Assembly: GCA_964386325.1 (NCBI GenBank)
Contig: CAYLQY010000003.1
Span: forward strand, 62,001-126,000
DNA from: Anaerorhabdus sp964386325
GTDB lineage: Bacteria; Bacillota_I; Bacilli_A; Erysipelotrichales; Erysipelotrichaceae
Direction: 5' to 3'
DNA: 64,000 nt
The position numbers were made by a program, and so were the translations under genes. The notes beneath the pieces were generated by a model, which did not search any database, was not told where the DNA came from, and saw nothing but the letters and a program-made list of their open reading frames with translations. This document shows, one piece after another, positions 51,077 to 59,849 of this stretch. Position 1 is the stretch's first letter. Every line of letters begins with the position of its first letter.

Positions 51077-51550
51077 ATGTTTGGATTTAAGAAGAAAAAA
51101 TTTGAATTGAAATCACCGGTTACTGGTAAAATAGTTAATTTAGATATGGTGCCAGATCAAATATTCGCATCTAAAATGATGGGTGAAGGAATTGCATTTG
51201 ATTTTGATGATTCAATGGTTTATGCTCCTTGTGACGGTACAATCCTAATAGTGGCTGAAACAAAACATGCAGTAGGTATTCAAGCTGAAAATGGTGCTGA
51301 AATCTTGATTCATGTTGGACTTGATACAGTGAATTTTCAAGGCAATGGATTTGAGACATTTGTAAAAGCTAGTATGAAAGTTAAATGTGGCGATCCACTA
51401 TTAAGTATTGACAGAAATTACTTTTTATCACAGAATGTTAATTTGATTACACCTATGGTTATAACTAATTCAGATAAATATGAGTTCGAAGTAATTTCAA
51501 AGGAAACTCAAGTAGCGGCGAAAGAAACAGTCATAGTAAAATTCAAATAA
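51077..51550 (+). CDS. PTS EIIA component, glucose family
   Basis: 157 residues, a free-standing EIIA(Glc)-type domain. GKIVNLDMVPDQIFASKMMGEGIAFDF, ETKHAVGIQAENGAEILIHVGLDTV (two active-site His) and FVKASMKVKCGDPLL are all in place. It passes phosphate from HPr to the EIIB domain encoded two genes later. In LicT-controlled operons PTS proteins also phosphorylate the antiterminator. Confidence 0.92.
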   Translation: MFGFKKKKFELKSPVTGKIVNLDMVPDQIFASKMMGEGIAFDFDDSMVYAPCDGTILIVAETKHAVGIQAENGAEILIHVGLDTVNFQGNGFETFVKASMKVKCGDPLLSIDRNYFLSQNVNLITPMVITNSDKYEFEVISKETQVAAKETVIVKFK

Positions 51551-51565
51551 AGGGGGTGTAATAAA

Positions 51566-52402
51566 GTGAAGGTCATTAAAAAAATAAATAACAATGTAGC
51601 TATCTGCATTGATAATAATGGTCAAGAACTAATAGCTTTTGGAAATGGTATTGGATTCCCTCACACCCCATATGAGTTAAGTGATTTAAGTAAAATTGAT
51701 CGAACTTTCTATGGAATTAATCCACTTTATATAAATTTAATTGATGAGATTCCAGAACATATTTTTGAAGTTTCTGCACGTCTTGTAAATATTGCTCGAA
51801 GTTATTTAAACTGTGACTTAAATAATAATTTAGTATTTACATTGGCTGATCATATAAATTTTGCAATAGCAAGAAATGAACAAGGTTTTACAATAAATAA
51901 TCCACTTAGTACAGATATTCAATATTTCTACGAAAAAGAAGTTGAATTAGGTGAAATGGCAGTAAAAATGATTAAGGATAATTGTGATGTTCAACTTCCT
52001 AAAGAAGAAATTACGAACATTGCATTCCATTTTATAAATGCAGAAGCAATGAAACATGAAGGAATTGAAGATAGTGATAATTCGATTATTATTGATGAGC
52101 TTACACAGCTATTGGAAGATGAATTAAAGATTACAATAAAAAAAGATAGTTTCAATTATTCGCGATTTGTTTCACATTTACAATATTTATTAAAACGTAA
52201 AAATGATGGAGCGATGATTATTAGCGAAAATGTTAAGATATATGAGAATGTTAAGAAAGAATTTCCAATGATTTATGAATGTATATTAAAAATGAATGAT
52301 TATTTCATAAATAAACTTAATTGGAAACCAAGCAAAGAAGAATTACTTTACTTGATGTTGCATGTGAATCGATTATATGTAAGTGAGGATTGTAACCCGT
52401 AA
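51566..52402 (+). CDS. licT: BglG/LicT-family transcription antiterminator
   Basis: 278 residues from a GTG start seven bases after AGGGGGTG. The RNA-binding domain is MKVIKKINNNVAICIDNNGQ...GNGIGF. PRD1 has ADHINFAIAR and IAFHFINAE; PRD2 has FVSHLQYLLKR and LMLHVNRLY, each with conserved His residues for PTS phosphorylation. It should bind the two RAT sites in this operon, one upstream and one at its own 3' end, so it controls itself and the genes after it. Confidence 0.93.
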   Translation: MKVIKKINNNVAICIDNNGQELIAFGNGIGFPHTPYELSDLSKIDRTFYGINPLYINLIDEIPEHIFEVSARLVNIARSYLNCDLNNNLVFTLADHINFAIARNEQGFTINNPLSTDIQYFYEKEVELGEMAVKMIKDNCDVQLPKEEITNIAFHFINAEAMKHEGIEDSDNSIIIDELTQLLEDELKITIKKDSFNYSRFVSHLQYLLKRKNDGAMIISENVKIYENVKKEFPMIYECILKMNDYFINKLNWKPSKEELLYLMLHVNRLYVSEDCNP

Positions 52403-52458
52403 GGGGCATTACCCAATACACAAAATACAAGGGTATTTTAGGTGTGTTGGGTTTTTAT
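52385..52458 (+). promoter_or_regulatory. LicT-type antiterminator (RAT) and terminator, site 2
   Basis: GAGGATTGTAACCCGTAAGGGGCATTACCC (52385-52414) overlaps the end of licT. ACCCAATACAC (52411-52421) pairs with GTGTGTTGGGT (52442-52452) for an 11-bp terminator stem with an inner AAAATAC/GTATTTT hairpin and a T-run. Confidence 0.8.
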
Positions 52459-52518
52459 TTGGCAAGTACAACAAATATGCGCAGTTTGTTGTTTTGTATA
52501 CCATTGGAGGAATAGAAA

Positions 52519-53898
52519 ATGAGTAAAAACAATTATGAAGAAAAAGCTCAACAAATATTAGGATTCGTTGGGGGAAAAGAGAATGTTACATTCGTGGCAC
52601 ATTGTGTTACACGTTTACGTTTTACATTAAAAGATGAAAGCTTAGTAAATCAAGAAGCTATTAAAGCGATTCCTGGAATTTTGGGATGTCAATTCACAAA
52701 TAGTCAATTTCAAGTTATTGTAGGTCCAAGTGTGAATCGCGTTTATGAGGAAGTAATTAAAATGACGGGTGGAGAAGACACGGTTGTTGAACAAAAACCT
52801 AAAGGTAAAAGATCGATTAAAACAATTCTTGGAGATGGATTAGCGACATTTACTTCTTGTATTACACCAGTATTGCCAGTTATCGTATGTGCTGGTATGC
52901 TGAAAATGATTACAGCTGTTTTTGGACCAGCTCTTTTAAATTGGTTACCAGCTGATTCAGGTTTCTATACTATTTTAAGTTTTGCGGGTGATGCAGGATT
53001 TTATTTCTTACCAATCTTCTTAGGATTTTCAAGTGCTAAAAAATTCAACATGAATCCATTAATTGGTATGTTGTTTGGAGCAATTCTTGTGCATCCTGCA
53101 TTTGTTCAAATTATTACGCAAGGAACAACAATAAATTTCATTGGTATTCCAGTAACTCCAGTACCTTATGCAATGAGTGTACTACCAGTAATACTAATTG
53201 TGTTTGTAGCATCGTATATTGAAAGATTCTTTAAAAAATATATTCCAGATTCATTACAATTAATTTTAGTTAACTTTCTAACAGTGTTAATTATGTTACC
53301 AATTGCATTATGTATATTAGGTCCTCTAGGTTATATCTTAAGTAGTTATATCTCAGCATTCTTTATGATGATTTATACGGTATTGGGACCATTTGGTATT
53401 GGAATTATTGCAGTATTATTCTTGCCTTTAGTTTTAACAGGTATGCATCATGCGGTAAATATGGCTGCGGTAGTAACATTGATGTCTACGGGATATGAAA
53501 GCGTAGTATTTGTTGCAGCTACAGCAGCAACATTATCTGTAATTGGTGCTACCCTTGCCTTTATGTTTAAAGCTAAGAAAACAGGAAATAAGAGTTTAGG
53601 TGCTACATGTACAGTTATGCAAGCAGTTGCGGGTATTGTAGAGCCAACACTCTTTGGTATCTTCTTACCATATAAGAAAGTAATGTTAGGTCAATCTATC
53701 GGTGCTTTCTGTGGAGCTGTTGTGATGGGGTTCCTTGGTTGTAAAGCATATGCATTAACTGGTTCAAATGTATTAATTCTACTTGGTTATTTAGGTGGCG
53801 ATGGCGGAAATAATTTCTTGTTTGCATGTATCGGATCAGTTGTTGCTATAGTAGTTGCATTTATCGCAGTTTACGTACTTGGATTTGAAGAAAAATAA
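52519..53898 (+). CDS. PTS EIIBC permease, glucose/trehalose/sucrose family
   Basis: 459 residues. EIIB is at the N terminus with FVAHCVTRLRFTLKD (phosphorylated Cys29) and GCQFTNSQFQVIVGPSV. EIIC follows from about residue 105 with ten helices, GMHHAVNMAAVV and VEPTLFGIFLPYKK motifs. No EIIA domain is fused; the EIIA gene is upstream. Sequence alone does not fix the sugar; the TreC-type hydrolase at the operon end suggests an alpha-linked glucose disaccharide. Confidence 0.9.
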   Translation: MSKNNYEEKAQQILGFVGGKENVTFVAHCVTRLRFTLKDESLVNQEAIKAIPGILGCQFTNSQFQVIVGPSVNRVYEEVIKMTGGEDTVVEQKPKGKRSIKTILGDGLATFTSCITPVLPVIVCAGMLKMITAVFGPALLNWLPADSGFYTILSFAGDAGFYFLPIFLGFSSAKKFNMNPLIGMLFGAILVHPAFVQIITQGTTINFIGIPVTPVPYAMSVLPVILIVFVASYIERFFKKYIPDSLQLILVNFLTVLIMLPIALCILGPLGYILSSYISAFFMMIYTVLGPFGIGIIAVLFLPLVLTGMHHAVNMAAVVTLMSTGYESVVFVAATAATLSVIGATLAFMFKAKKTGNKSLGATCTVMQAVAGIVEPTLFGIFLPYKKVMLGQSIGAFCGAVVMGFLGCKAYALTGSNVLILLGYLGGDGGNNFLFACIGSVVAIVVAFIAVYVLGFEEK

Positions 53899-53906
53899 AT
53901 CGCAAT

Positions 53907-54665
53907 ATGAAATTAATTGTAAATGCAGATGACTATGGGTTAACAAGGGGTGTTAGCTTAGGTATCCTTGAAGCAATGCGTAATGGCATTGTTACCGATA
54001 CAAGTGCGATTGTGAATACATGTGATTTTGAAGAATGTGCAAAAATAGCAATAGAAAATGGAGTAAATGAAATGGGTATCCATTGTTTAGCGACAATGGG
54101 TTATCCACTACTCCCTAAGGAAGAAGTAAAATCATTGGTAGATGAAAATGGACAGTTTTATACAAGAGCCATATTTAAAACAAAAGATATCGATGTATCT
54201 GAACTTGAAAAAGAATGCGATGCACAAATAGAAAAGTTTTTGGTAACAGGATTAAAACTAAATCATATTGATAGTCATCATGGATTTATGACAAAAACAC
54301 CAGCGATTTTTGATATGTTTATTCGACTAGCGAAAAAATATAATGTACCTTTAAGAAACGAAGCTTCTGTTCATAATATGGAGGGTTTTGATTGTCGAGC
54401 AAAAGGTGTTAAGAGTGTAGATAAAGTTTACTTTAGTCATGCCATCAATGTTGATGAAATACTTGAATTTATAAATACTTCTTTAGGTGACTATGAATTT
54501 ATTGAAATCGGTTGTCATCCAGGATATAGTGATGAAATTCTTAGAAAGATATCACCGTGCAATGATGAACGCGAAAAAGATTTAGCTATCTTTAAAGATA
54601 TTAAACTTAAAGAGATTATTCAGAAGAAACATATTGAATGTAGTTCTTATTCAAAACTAGTGTAG
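53907..54665 (+). CDS. ChbG/YdjC-type carbohydrate deacetylase, copy 1
   Basis: 252 residues. LIVNADDYGLTRGVSLGILEAM carries the metal-binding Asp pair, MGIHCLATMGYPLL a His, and LNHIDSHHGFMTKTPAIF the DxHHG ligands; GCHPGYSDEIL follows at the C terminus. ChbG removes acetyl groups from chitooligosaccharides so that phospho-hydrolases can act. It begins 8 bases after EIIBC without a strong ribosome site, so translation may be coupled. Confidence 0.88.
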   Translation: MKLIVNADDYGLTRGVSLGILEAMRNGIVTDTSAIVNTCDFEECAKIAIENGVNEMGIHCLATMGYPLLPKEEVKSLVDENGQFYTRAIFKTKDIDVSELEKECDAQIEKFLVTGLKLNHIDSHHGFMTKTPAIFDMFIRLAKKYNVPLRNEASVHNMEGFDCRAKGVKSVDKVYFSHAINVDEILEFINTSLGDYEFIEIGCHPGYSDEILRKISPCNDEREKDLAIFKDIKLKEIIQKKHIECSSYSKLV

Positions 54666-54677
54666 GAGAGTAAAAAA

Positions 54678-55421
54678 ATGAAGAAAATTCTATTAAGAGC
54701 AGATGATTTAGGATATTCAAAAGGTGTTAACTATGGCATTTATGATTGCGTATCAACGGGTTGTATTCGTAATGTAGGTGTTATGGTAAACATGGGAGAT
54801 GTAGAGCATGGGTTTGACTTGATTCGTAACTTTGATATCGCATTAGGCTTGCATACAAATATTTGCAATGGTAAGCCTGTTAGTGAATCTAGTCATATTA
54901 AAAGTTTAGTAGATCATGAAGGAAATTTTATATCATCAAAAACTTATCGCAATGCAAAAGAAGATTCTGTTAATTATGATGAAGCAGTTTTTGAAGTAAA
55001 TGCACAGATCGAAAAATTCATTCAATTAATTGGAAGAAAACCAGATTACATTGATTTTCATGCTGCTGCGAGTACTACATTTATTAAAGCATTAGAAGAT
55101 GTAGCGAAAAAATGGGAACTCAAATTTAATCCCCTTCCACCAAGCTTTGAAGATATGATTAAAATCGGTGATACAAATGTATTTATGCGACCAGGAAGTA
55201 GTCAAAACACTAATCCTTTTGATTTATTGAAGGGATTCATCAATGAAATGAATACAATTGATATTGTTGTATATCATCCAGGATATCTTGATCAATTCAT
55301 CATGAATAATTCTTCGCTTACTTTTCCAAGGATAATGGAAACTGCAATGCTTTGTTCAAAAGAGATAAAAGCGTATATTGAAAATTATCGTGTTGAACTA
55401 ATCACATATAAAGAACTGTAG
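54678..55421 (+). CDS. ChbG/YdjC-type carbohydrate deacetylase, copy 2
   Basis: 247 residues and clearly paralogous to copy 1: LLRADDLGYSKGVNYGIYDC, ALGLHTNICNGKPVS, PDYIDFHAAASTTFI and VYHPGYLDQF. The DSHHG ligand segment of copy 1 is DFHAA here, so one His of the active site is changed and specificity or activity may differ. TAGGAGAG precedes the ATG. Having two copies in one operon suggests two acyl positions or two substrates. Confidence 0.87.
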   Translation: MKKILLRADDLGYSKGVNYGIYDCVSTGCIRNVGVMVNMGDVEHGFDLIRNFDIALGLHTNICNGKPVSESSHIKSLVDHEGNFISSKTYRNAKEDSVNYDEAVFEVNAQIEKFIQLIGRKPDYIDFHAAASTTFIKALEDVAKKWELKFNPLPPSFEDMIKIGDTNVFMRPGSSQNTNPFDLLKGFINEMNTIDIVVYHPGYLDQFIMNNSSLTFPRIMETAMLCSKEIKAYIENYRVELITYKEL

Positions 55422-55432
55422 AGGAATAGAAT

Positions 55433-56233
55433 ATGGCAATCATGAATGTAACTTATAAATCATATGCACTACGACGTTATGTAGATTTTAAAGTAATCTT
55501 ACCTATCGAAGATACTACTAATTTTCAAGTAGAACCAAAAGGAAAGCCAGAGAAATTTAAGACCATTTATTTGTTACATGGTTATACGGGTAATTGTTCG
55601 GATTGGCTAATGAGCAGTAGAATTTCAAAACTGGCACGTGACCGTAATCTTGCGATTGTTATGCCAAGTGGAGAGAACAGTTTCTATGAAGATGATGAGA
55701 AAACAGGCAATCTTTACGGAGTGTTTGTAGGTAAAGAATTAGTTGAAGTAACTAGAAAAATGTTTCCTCTTTCTACAAAGAAAGAAGATACCATTGTTGC
55801 AGGATTGTCGATGGGTGGATTTGGTAGTTTATTATTGGGGAGTCGTTTCTCTCAAACATTTGGTTCAATAATTTGTTTATCAGCAGGATTTCTTCTTGAT
55901 GATATTTTAAATGAAACTATTAAAGCTGATGAAGTTCGTGAAACTAAAAAACAACTACTTCAACTTCTTGGAGATGAGTCTGAGTGTAGTGAAAATAGTA
56001 ATAAGCATCCTGTTTATCATGTCAAAAAGTCCATTGCTTTAAATCAAATGCCATTAGTTTATATGGCATGTGGGACAGGTGATTTTCTTTATGATAATGC
56101 ATGTAAGACGCGAGATAGATTAATAGAATTAGGCGCACAAGTTACTTGGCAAGAAGGAGAAGGCGAGCATACTTGGATATTTTGGGATGAGTATATTGAA
56201 AAAGCATTAGATTGGCTAAAAAATAATGACTAA
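55433..56233 (+). CDS. Alpha/beta-hydrolase esterase (EstA/esterase D type)
   Basis: 266 residues, no signal peptide. TIYLLHGYTGNCSDWLMSS is the oxyanion region, VAGLSMGGFGSLLLG contains the nucleophile Ser, MACGTGDFLYDNA gives the Asp, and GEGEHTWIFWDEYIEKALDWL the His. The family includes tributyrin, feruloyl and acetyl-xylan esterases and S-formylglutathione hydrolase. Inside a PTS sugar operon an O-acyl esterase acting on an imported sugar is the best guess. It overlaps the next gene by 8 bases. Confidence 0.88.
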   Translation: MAIMNVTYKSYALRRYVDFKVILPIEDTTNFQVEPKGKPEKFKTIYLLHGYTGNCSDWLMSSRISKLARDRNLAIVMPSGENSFYEDDEKTGNLYGVFVGKELVEVTRKMFPLSTKKEDTIVAGLSMGGFGSLLLGSRFSQTFGSIICLSAGFLLDDILNETIKADEVRETKKQLLQLLGDESECSENSNKHPVYHVKKSIALNQMPLVYMACGTGDFLYDNACKTRDRLIELGAQVTWQEGEGEHTWIFWDEYIEKALDWLKNND

Positions 56234-57068
56234 TTTAGTTCAAGTAAAAGAATTATTTGATGATACATGGTGTATTACTGAAGGTGAAGGTAGGGGTGCA
56301 ACACATTGTTATCTTTTAATTGGAAGTAATAGTGCAATACTAATTGATACAGGATTAGGAACAATAAATCTCAAAGAAGTGATTGAACAAATTACAAATA
56401 AGCCAATCTGTGTTATAAACACGCATGGTCATATTGATCATATAAGTCAAAATTATCAATTTGATAAAGTTTATCTTAATGAAGCGGATGAAGAAATATT
56501 TTTGGAACACAGTTCAACTGATTTTAGAAAAAAATTCTTCAAACAACGATTAATAAAAAAAGGTGCATCCTCGGAAGTGTTAGAAAAAGCAGATGGTAAA
56601 GCAATGTTAACTCAACTGTGTACACTCCCTAAAAATCAAAATAGGTTTAACGTAAATGATAAACAAAAAATAGATTTGGGAAATAGACAGATTGAAATAA
56701 TTACCACACCAGGACATACCATAGGATCATTATGCGTATACGATAAAAACAATCAGGCATTATTCACTGGAGATACACTTTGTGAGGAAGGCGTTCTACT
56801 TTATTTTGACCATTCGACAAGTGTTAAGGAGTATAAAAATAGTTTGATGAAAATTGTGGCAAATACAGAAATAAAATGTCTTTATCCAGGACATCAAACA
56901 ACGCCGCTCTCCCCATATTACATCCAGGCATATATTGCATGTTGTGATTCGATTTTATATGAAAATAATGATGGAATATTTGTTACGAATCAATTGGGTG
57001 AAGGATGGCAAAGCAAAAAAGAAAACGCAACAATTACATATAGTAGGAAGGGTGAACTTTATGAGTGA
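56226..57068 (+). CDS. Metallo-beta-lactamase-fold hydrolase, copy 1
   Basis: 280 residues. THCYLLIGSNSAILIDTGLG, VINTHGHIDHISQNYQF (HxHxDH), TTPGHTIGSLCVYDKNNQALFTGDTL (His, Asp) and LYPGHQTTPL (His) give the full binuclear metal site. The family covers glyoxalase II-like thioesterases and lactonases, so a sugar lactone or thioester is possible. It overlaps both neighbours. There is no signal peptide. Confidence 0.87.
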   Translation: MTNLVQVKELFDDTWCITEGEGRGATHCYLLIGSNSAILIDTGLGTINLKEVIEQITNKPICVINTHGHIDHISQNYQFDKVYLNEADEEIFLEHSSTDFRKKFFKQRLIKKGASSEVLEKADGKAMLTQLCTLPKNQNRFNVNDKQKIDLGNRQIEIITTPGHTIGSLCVYDKNNQALFTGDTLCEEGVLLYFDHSTSVKEYKNSLMKIVANTEIKCLYPGHQTTPLSPYYIQAYIACCDSILYENNDGIFVTNQLGEGWQSKKENATITYSRKGELYE

Positions 57069-57873
57069 ATTTCAGCATGTTGTATTATCAAAAAGAGTAA
57101 CTAGAATCATCGATTCTTTTGGAGTTGCGATGTATCTTGTTGTAGGCGATGAAAAAGCATGTTTGATTGATACAGGATGTGGATTTGGTGACTTACTAGG
57201 TTATGTAAAGAAGTTGACTAACAAACCAGTCTTTATTTTATTAACACATGGACATTTTGATCATGCTTGTGGGACTAGTCAATTTGATGAAGTCTATATG
57301 AATGAAAATGATAAGGGAATTGCACAAATTCATACTAGTGAACAATTTGTAGCTACTCTGTTTAATCAATTCTACAAAATGGAGTTACCTAAAACATATC
57401 GTCAACCAAAACTTTCAAGTTTCAAAAACCTTATAGATGGGCAACGATTTGATTGTGGTGGAGTAACATGCGAAGCAATTCAAGTTAAGGGTCATACTCA
57501 AGGAATGATGATGATTTTAATAGAAGAAGAACAAATGATTCTCTATGGAGATGCTTGTGGAGTAAGTGTATTACTATGTGAAGACGTATCTTCTACCGTA
57601 AGCCAATATCGTGAAAGTTTAAAACAATTAAAAGCGAAGCATACACATCGCTACAATAGAATATTAAGAAACCATGGTACATTTGAGTCAAACTTGGATT
57701 TACTTGATAATGTCATCGATTGTTGTAATGATGTAATAGAAGGTAAAGATGATTGTATACCAAAAGATTATTTAGGAAAAGAAGGTTTCTTTATGGCAAA
57801 AAAAGTTAATTCTGATGGGTCAAGAAGTGATGGTAAAGAAGGCAATATTGTATATGATGGAGATAGAATATGA
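57061..57873 (+). CDS. Metallo-beta-lactamase-fold hydrolase, copy 2
   Basis: 270 residues from the ATG after GGAAGGGTG that overlaps the end of copy 1; an in-frame start 126 bases earlier is inside copy 1 and rejected. AMYLVVGDEKACLIDTGCG, ILLTHGHFDHACGTSQF, VKGHTQGMMMILIEEEQMILYGDAC and ILRNHGTFES supply the metal residues. It is paralogous to copy 1. Its stop codon lies inside the 16-bp tandem repeat, so a change in repeat number would alter its last residues. Confidence 0.87.
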   Translation: MSEFQHVVLSKRVTRIIDSFGVAMYLVVGDEKACLIDTGCGFGDLLGYVKKLTNKPVFILLTHGHFDHACGTSQFDEVYMNENDKGIAQIHTSEQFVATLFNQFYKMELPKTYRQPKLSSFKNLIDGQRFDCGGVTCEAIQVKGHTQGMMMILIEEEQMILYGDACGVSVLLCEDVSSTVSQYRESLKQLKAKHTHRYNRILRNHGTFESNLDLLDNVIDCCNDVIEGKDDCIPKDYLGKEGFFMAKKVNSDGSRSDGKEGNIVYDGDRI

Positions 57874-57906
57874 TGGAGATAGAATATGATGGAGATATAA
57901 TATGAT
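57852..57906 (+). repeat. 16-bp tandem repeat over stop codon and treC ribosome site
   Basis: Three direct copies of ATATGATGGAGATAGA (57852-57867, 57868-57883 exact; 57884-57899 with one change) plus a partial fourth copy (57900-57906). It contains the last codons and stop of the MBL copy 2 gene and the GGAGATATAATATG start signal of treC. Confidence 0.85.
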
Positions 57907-59566
57907 AAAAAATCATTCACACAAAGACTATTTTAGCGACAAAGTCATTTACCAAATTTATCCAAAATCATTTCAAGATACGGATGGGGATGGATGGGGA
58001 GATATATCTGGTATTATTCAACGCTTAGATTATTTGAAATATCTGGGTGTTGATATCATATGGCTTACACCATTCTTTGTATCACCGCAAAACGATAATG
58101 GCTATGATGTTGCGGATTACTACAATATAGATCAACGCTATGGAACGATGCAAGATTTTGAAAAACTAGTTGAGGAAGCAAATAATCGCAACATTGGAAT
58201 TATGTTAGACATGGTATTTAATCATACATCAACTGAACATGAATGGTTTAAAAGAGCGATTTCTGGTGAAGAAAAATACAAAAACTATTACTTCTTTAAA
58301 AAAACAAAAGAAGGTCACTTGCCAACCAATTGGGAATCTAAATTTGGTGGACCAGCATGGGAATATTGTGAGGAATTAGATGAATACTATTTGCATTTAT
58401 TTGATAAAACACAAGCAGATCTCAATTGGAAGAATCAAGAAGTAAGAAATGAGTTAATTGCAATATTAAACTTTTGGTTAGAAAAAGGTGTTAGAGGATT
58501 TCGCTTTGATGTAGTTAACTTAATCGATAAAGTTGAATTCAAGGATGATCTAAATGGACCAGGGAAAATATATTATACGGATGGTGAGCAAGTAGCATCC
58601 TATTTACATGAATTAAATACAAAAACTTTTGGTAACTATGAAAATTGTATTACAGTAGGAGAAATGTCTGCGACAACAATTGAAAAGTGTGCAGTTTATA
58701 CAAATCAAGAAAATCAAATATTAGACATGACTTTTAATTTTCATCATCTGAAAGTAGATTACGAAAATAAAGAAAAATGGACAAAAATACCCTTTGACTT
58801 AAATGAATTAAAAAACCTTTTCCACACATGGGGCGTAGGAATGCAAGCGTTGAATGGTTGGAATGCATTGTTCTTAAATTGTCATGATCAACCTCGAAGT
58901 CTATCGCGTTTTGGCAATGATTCAGAATATCATGATCAAGCAGCAAAAATGCTTGCGACAGTCACGCATTTACAAAGAGGAACACCTTATATTTATCAAG
59001 GTGAAGAAATTGGAATGACTAATGCGTACTTTGAAGATATTAAGCAATATCGTGATATTGAAAGCATAAACTATTATCAAATTTTAAAAGATAGAGGCAT
59101 TGATGAACAAGAAGTAATTCGTATCTTACAAGACAAATCACGTGATAATGCAAGAACACCAATGCAATGGACCTCTCAAGGAGGATTCACAACAGGAACA
59201 CCTTGGTTACAAATGAATGATAATTCAAAGATAATCAATGTTGATGATAACTTGAAAAATCAAAATTCAATTCTACATTATTACAAGAAGTTAATTGAGC
59301 TTAGAAAAGAATATCCTGCAATTTGTGTTGGAAAGTATATTCCATTTCTTGAAGACTATGAACAATTGATTGCGTTTAAAAGAGTAATAGATAATGAGGA
59401 AATACTTGTCATCAATAACTTTAGAGAAGAAATAGTAAATGTTCAAATAGATAATTTAATTGACTATAGTGTTTTATTATCGAATTATCAGAATACTTGT
59501 TTAGAGGAAGGATTGATATTGAATCCATATCAAACAATAATACTACTTAAGAAAGAGACTTTATAG
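57902..59566 (+). CDS. treC: Trehalose-6-phosphate hydrolase-type GH13 glucosidase
   Basis: 554 residues, full length. VIYQIYPKSFQDTDGDGWGDISGI, SPQNDNGYDVADY, PTNWESKFGGPAWEY, RGFRFDVVNLI (nucleophile Asp), TVGEMSATTIE (acid/base Glu) and LNCHDQPRSLSRFG match TreC proteins more closely than oligo-1,6-glucosidases. It should split a phosphorylated alpha-glucoside delivered by the PTS. The regulator here is LicT and not TreR, so substrates other than trehalose-6-phosphate stay open. The ribosome site comes from the tandem repeat. Confidence 0.88.
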   Translation: MIKNHSHKDYFSDKVIYQIYPKSFQDTDGDGWGDISGIIQRLDYLKYLGVDIIWLTPFFVSPQNDNGYDVADYYNIDQRYGTMQDFEKLVEEANNRNIGIMLDMVFNHTSTEHEWFKRAISGEEKYKNYYFFKKTKEGHLPTNWESKFGGPAWEYCEELDEYYLHLFDKTQADLNWKNQEVRNELIAILNFWLEKGVRGFRFDVVNLIDKVEFKDDLNGPGKIYYTDGEQVASYLHELNTKTFGNYENCITVGEMSATTIEKCAVYTNQENQILDMTFNFHHLKVDYENKEKWTKIPFDLNELKNLFHTWGVGMQALNGWNALFLNCHDQPRSLSRFGNDSEYHDQAAKMLATVTHLQRGTPYIYQGEEIGMTNAYFEDIKQYRDIESINYYQILKDRGIDEQEVIRILQDKSRDNARTPMQWTSQGGFTTGTPWLQMNDNSKIINVDDNLKNQNSILHYYKKLIELRKEYPAICVGKYIPFLEDYEQLIAFKRVIDNEEILVINNFREEIVNVQIDNLIDYSVLLSNYQNTCLEEGLILNPYQTIILLKKETL

Positions 59567-59577
59567 TTTCTTTTTTT
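59552..59577 (+). terminator. Terminator of the PTS operon
   Basis: A 9-bp stem (AAAGAGACT / AGTTTCTTT with one G-T pair), TTAT loop and T-run, overlapping the treC stop. Confidence 0.75.
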
Positions 59578-59679
59578 ATAAGATTTATGCATTTCTAATG
59601 CATTTACATCTTTTGATACTAATGACAGTAGATTTAAAATAATCTTCAAAATTGTACAGCATGTAAATTTATTCTTTAG

Positions 59680-59775
59680 ATTCAAAATTGGTTTGCAGAG
59701 CAAATTGCCGAAAAAATGATGAAAGATAATTCATTAATAAGTGGAATTAATAAAAATATGATTGATGTTCGATAA
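59680..59775 (+). pseudogene. Short coding remnant
   Basis: 31 codons open without a start at the left edge, reading NWFAEQIAEKMMKDNSLISG then INKNMIDVR and a stop, with a strong terminator 5 bases later (59780). It looks like the surviving 3' end of a gene whose body is gone; a 19-residue ORF from the Met at 59716 is the other reading. Nothing else is seen in the 59578-59860 gap except two terminators. Confidence 0.3.
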
Positions 59776-59779
59776 AGAA

Positions 59780-59807
59780 AAAATATAGACTTTTGTCTGT
59801 ATTTTTT
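59780..59807 (+). terminator. Terminator after the remnant
   Basis: An 11-bp stem (AAAATATAGAC / GTCTGTATTTT with one G-T pair), TTTT loop and T-run. Confidence 0.65.
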
Positions 59808-59849
59808 GAATATAAAACAAATTATGGATATGCTTAAGACATATATTGA

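Noticed and set aside
56935..57060. A longer start for the second MBL-fold gene
   Set aside because: It would overlap the first MBL gene by 134 bases with residues unlike the family; the ATG at 57061 has a GGAAGGGTG site.
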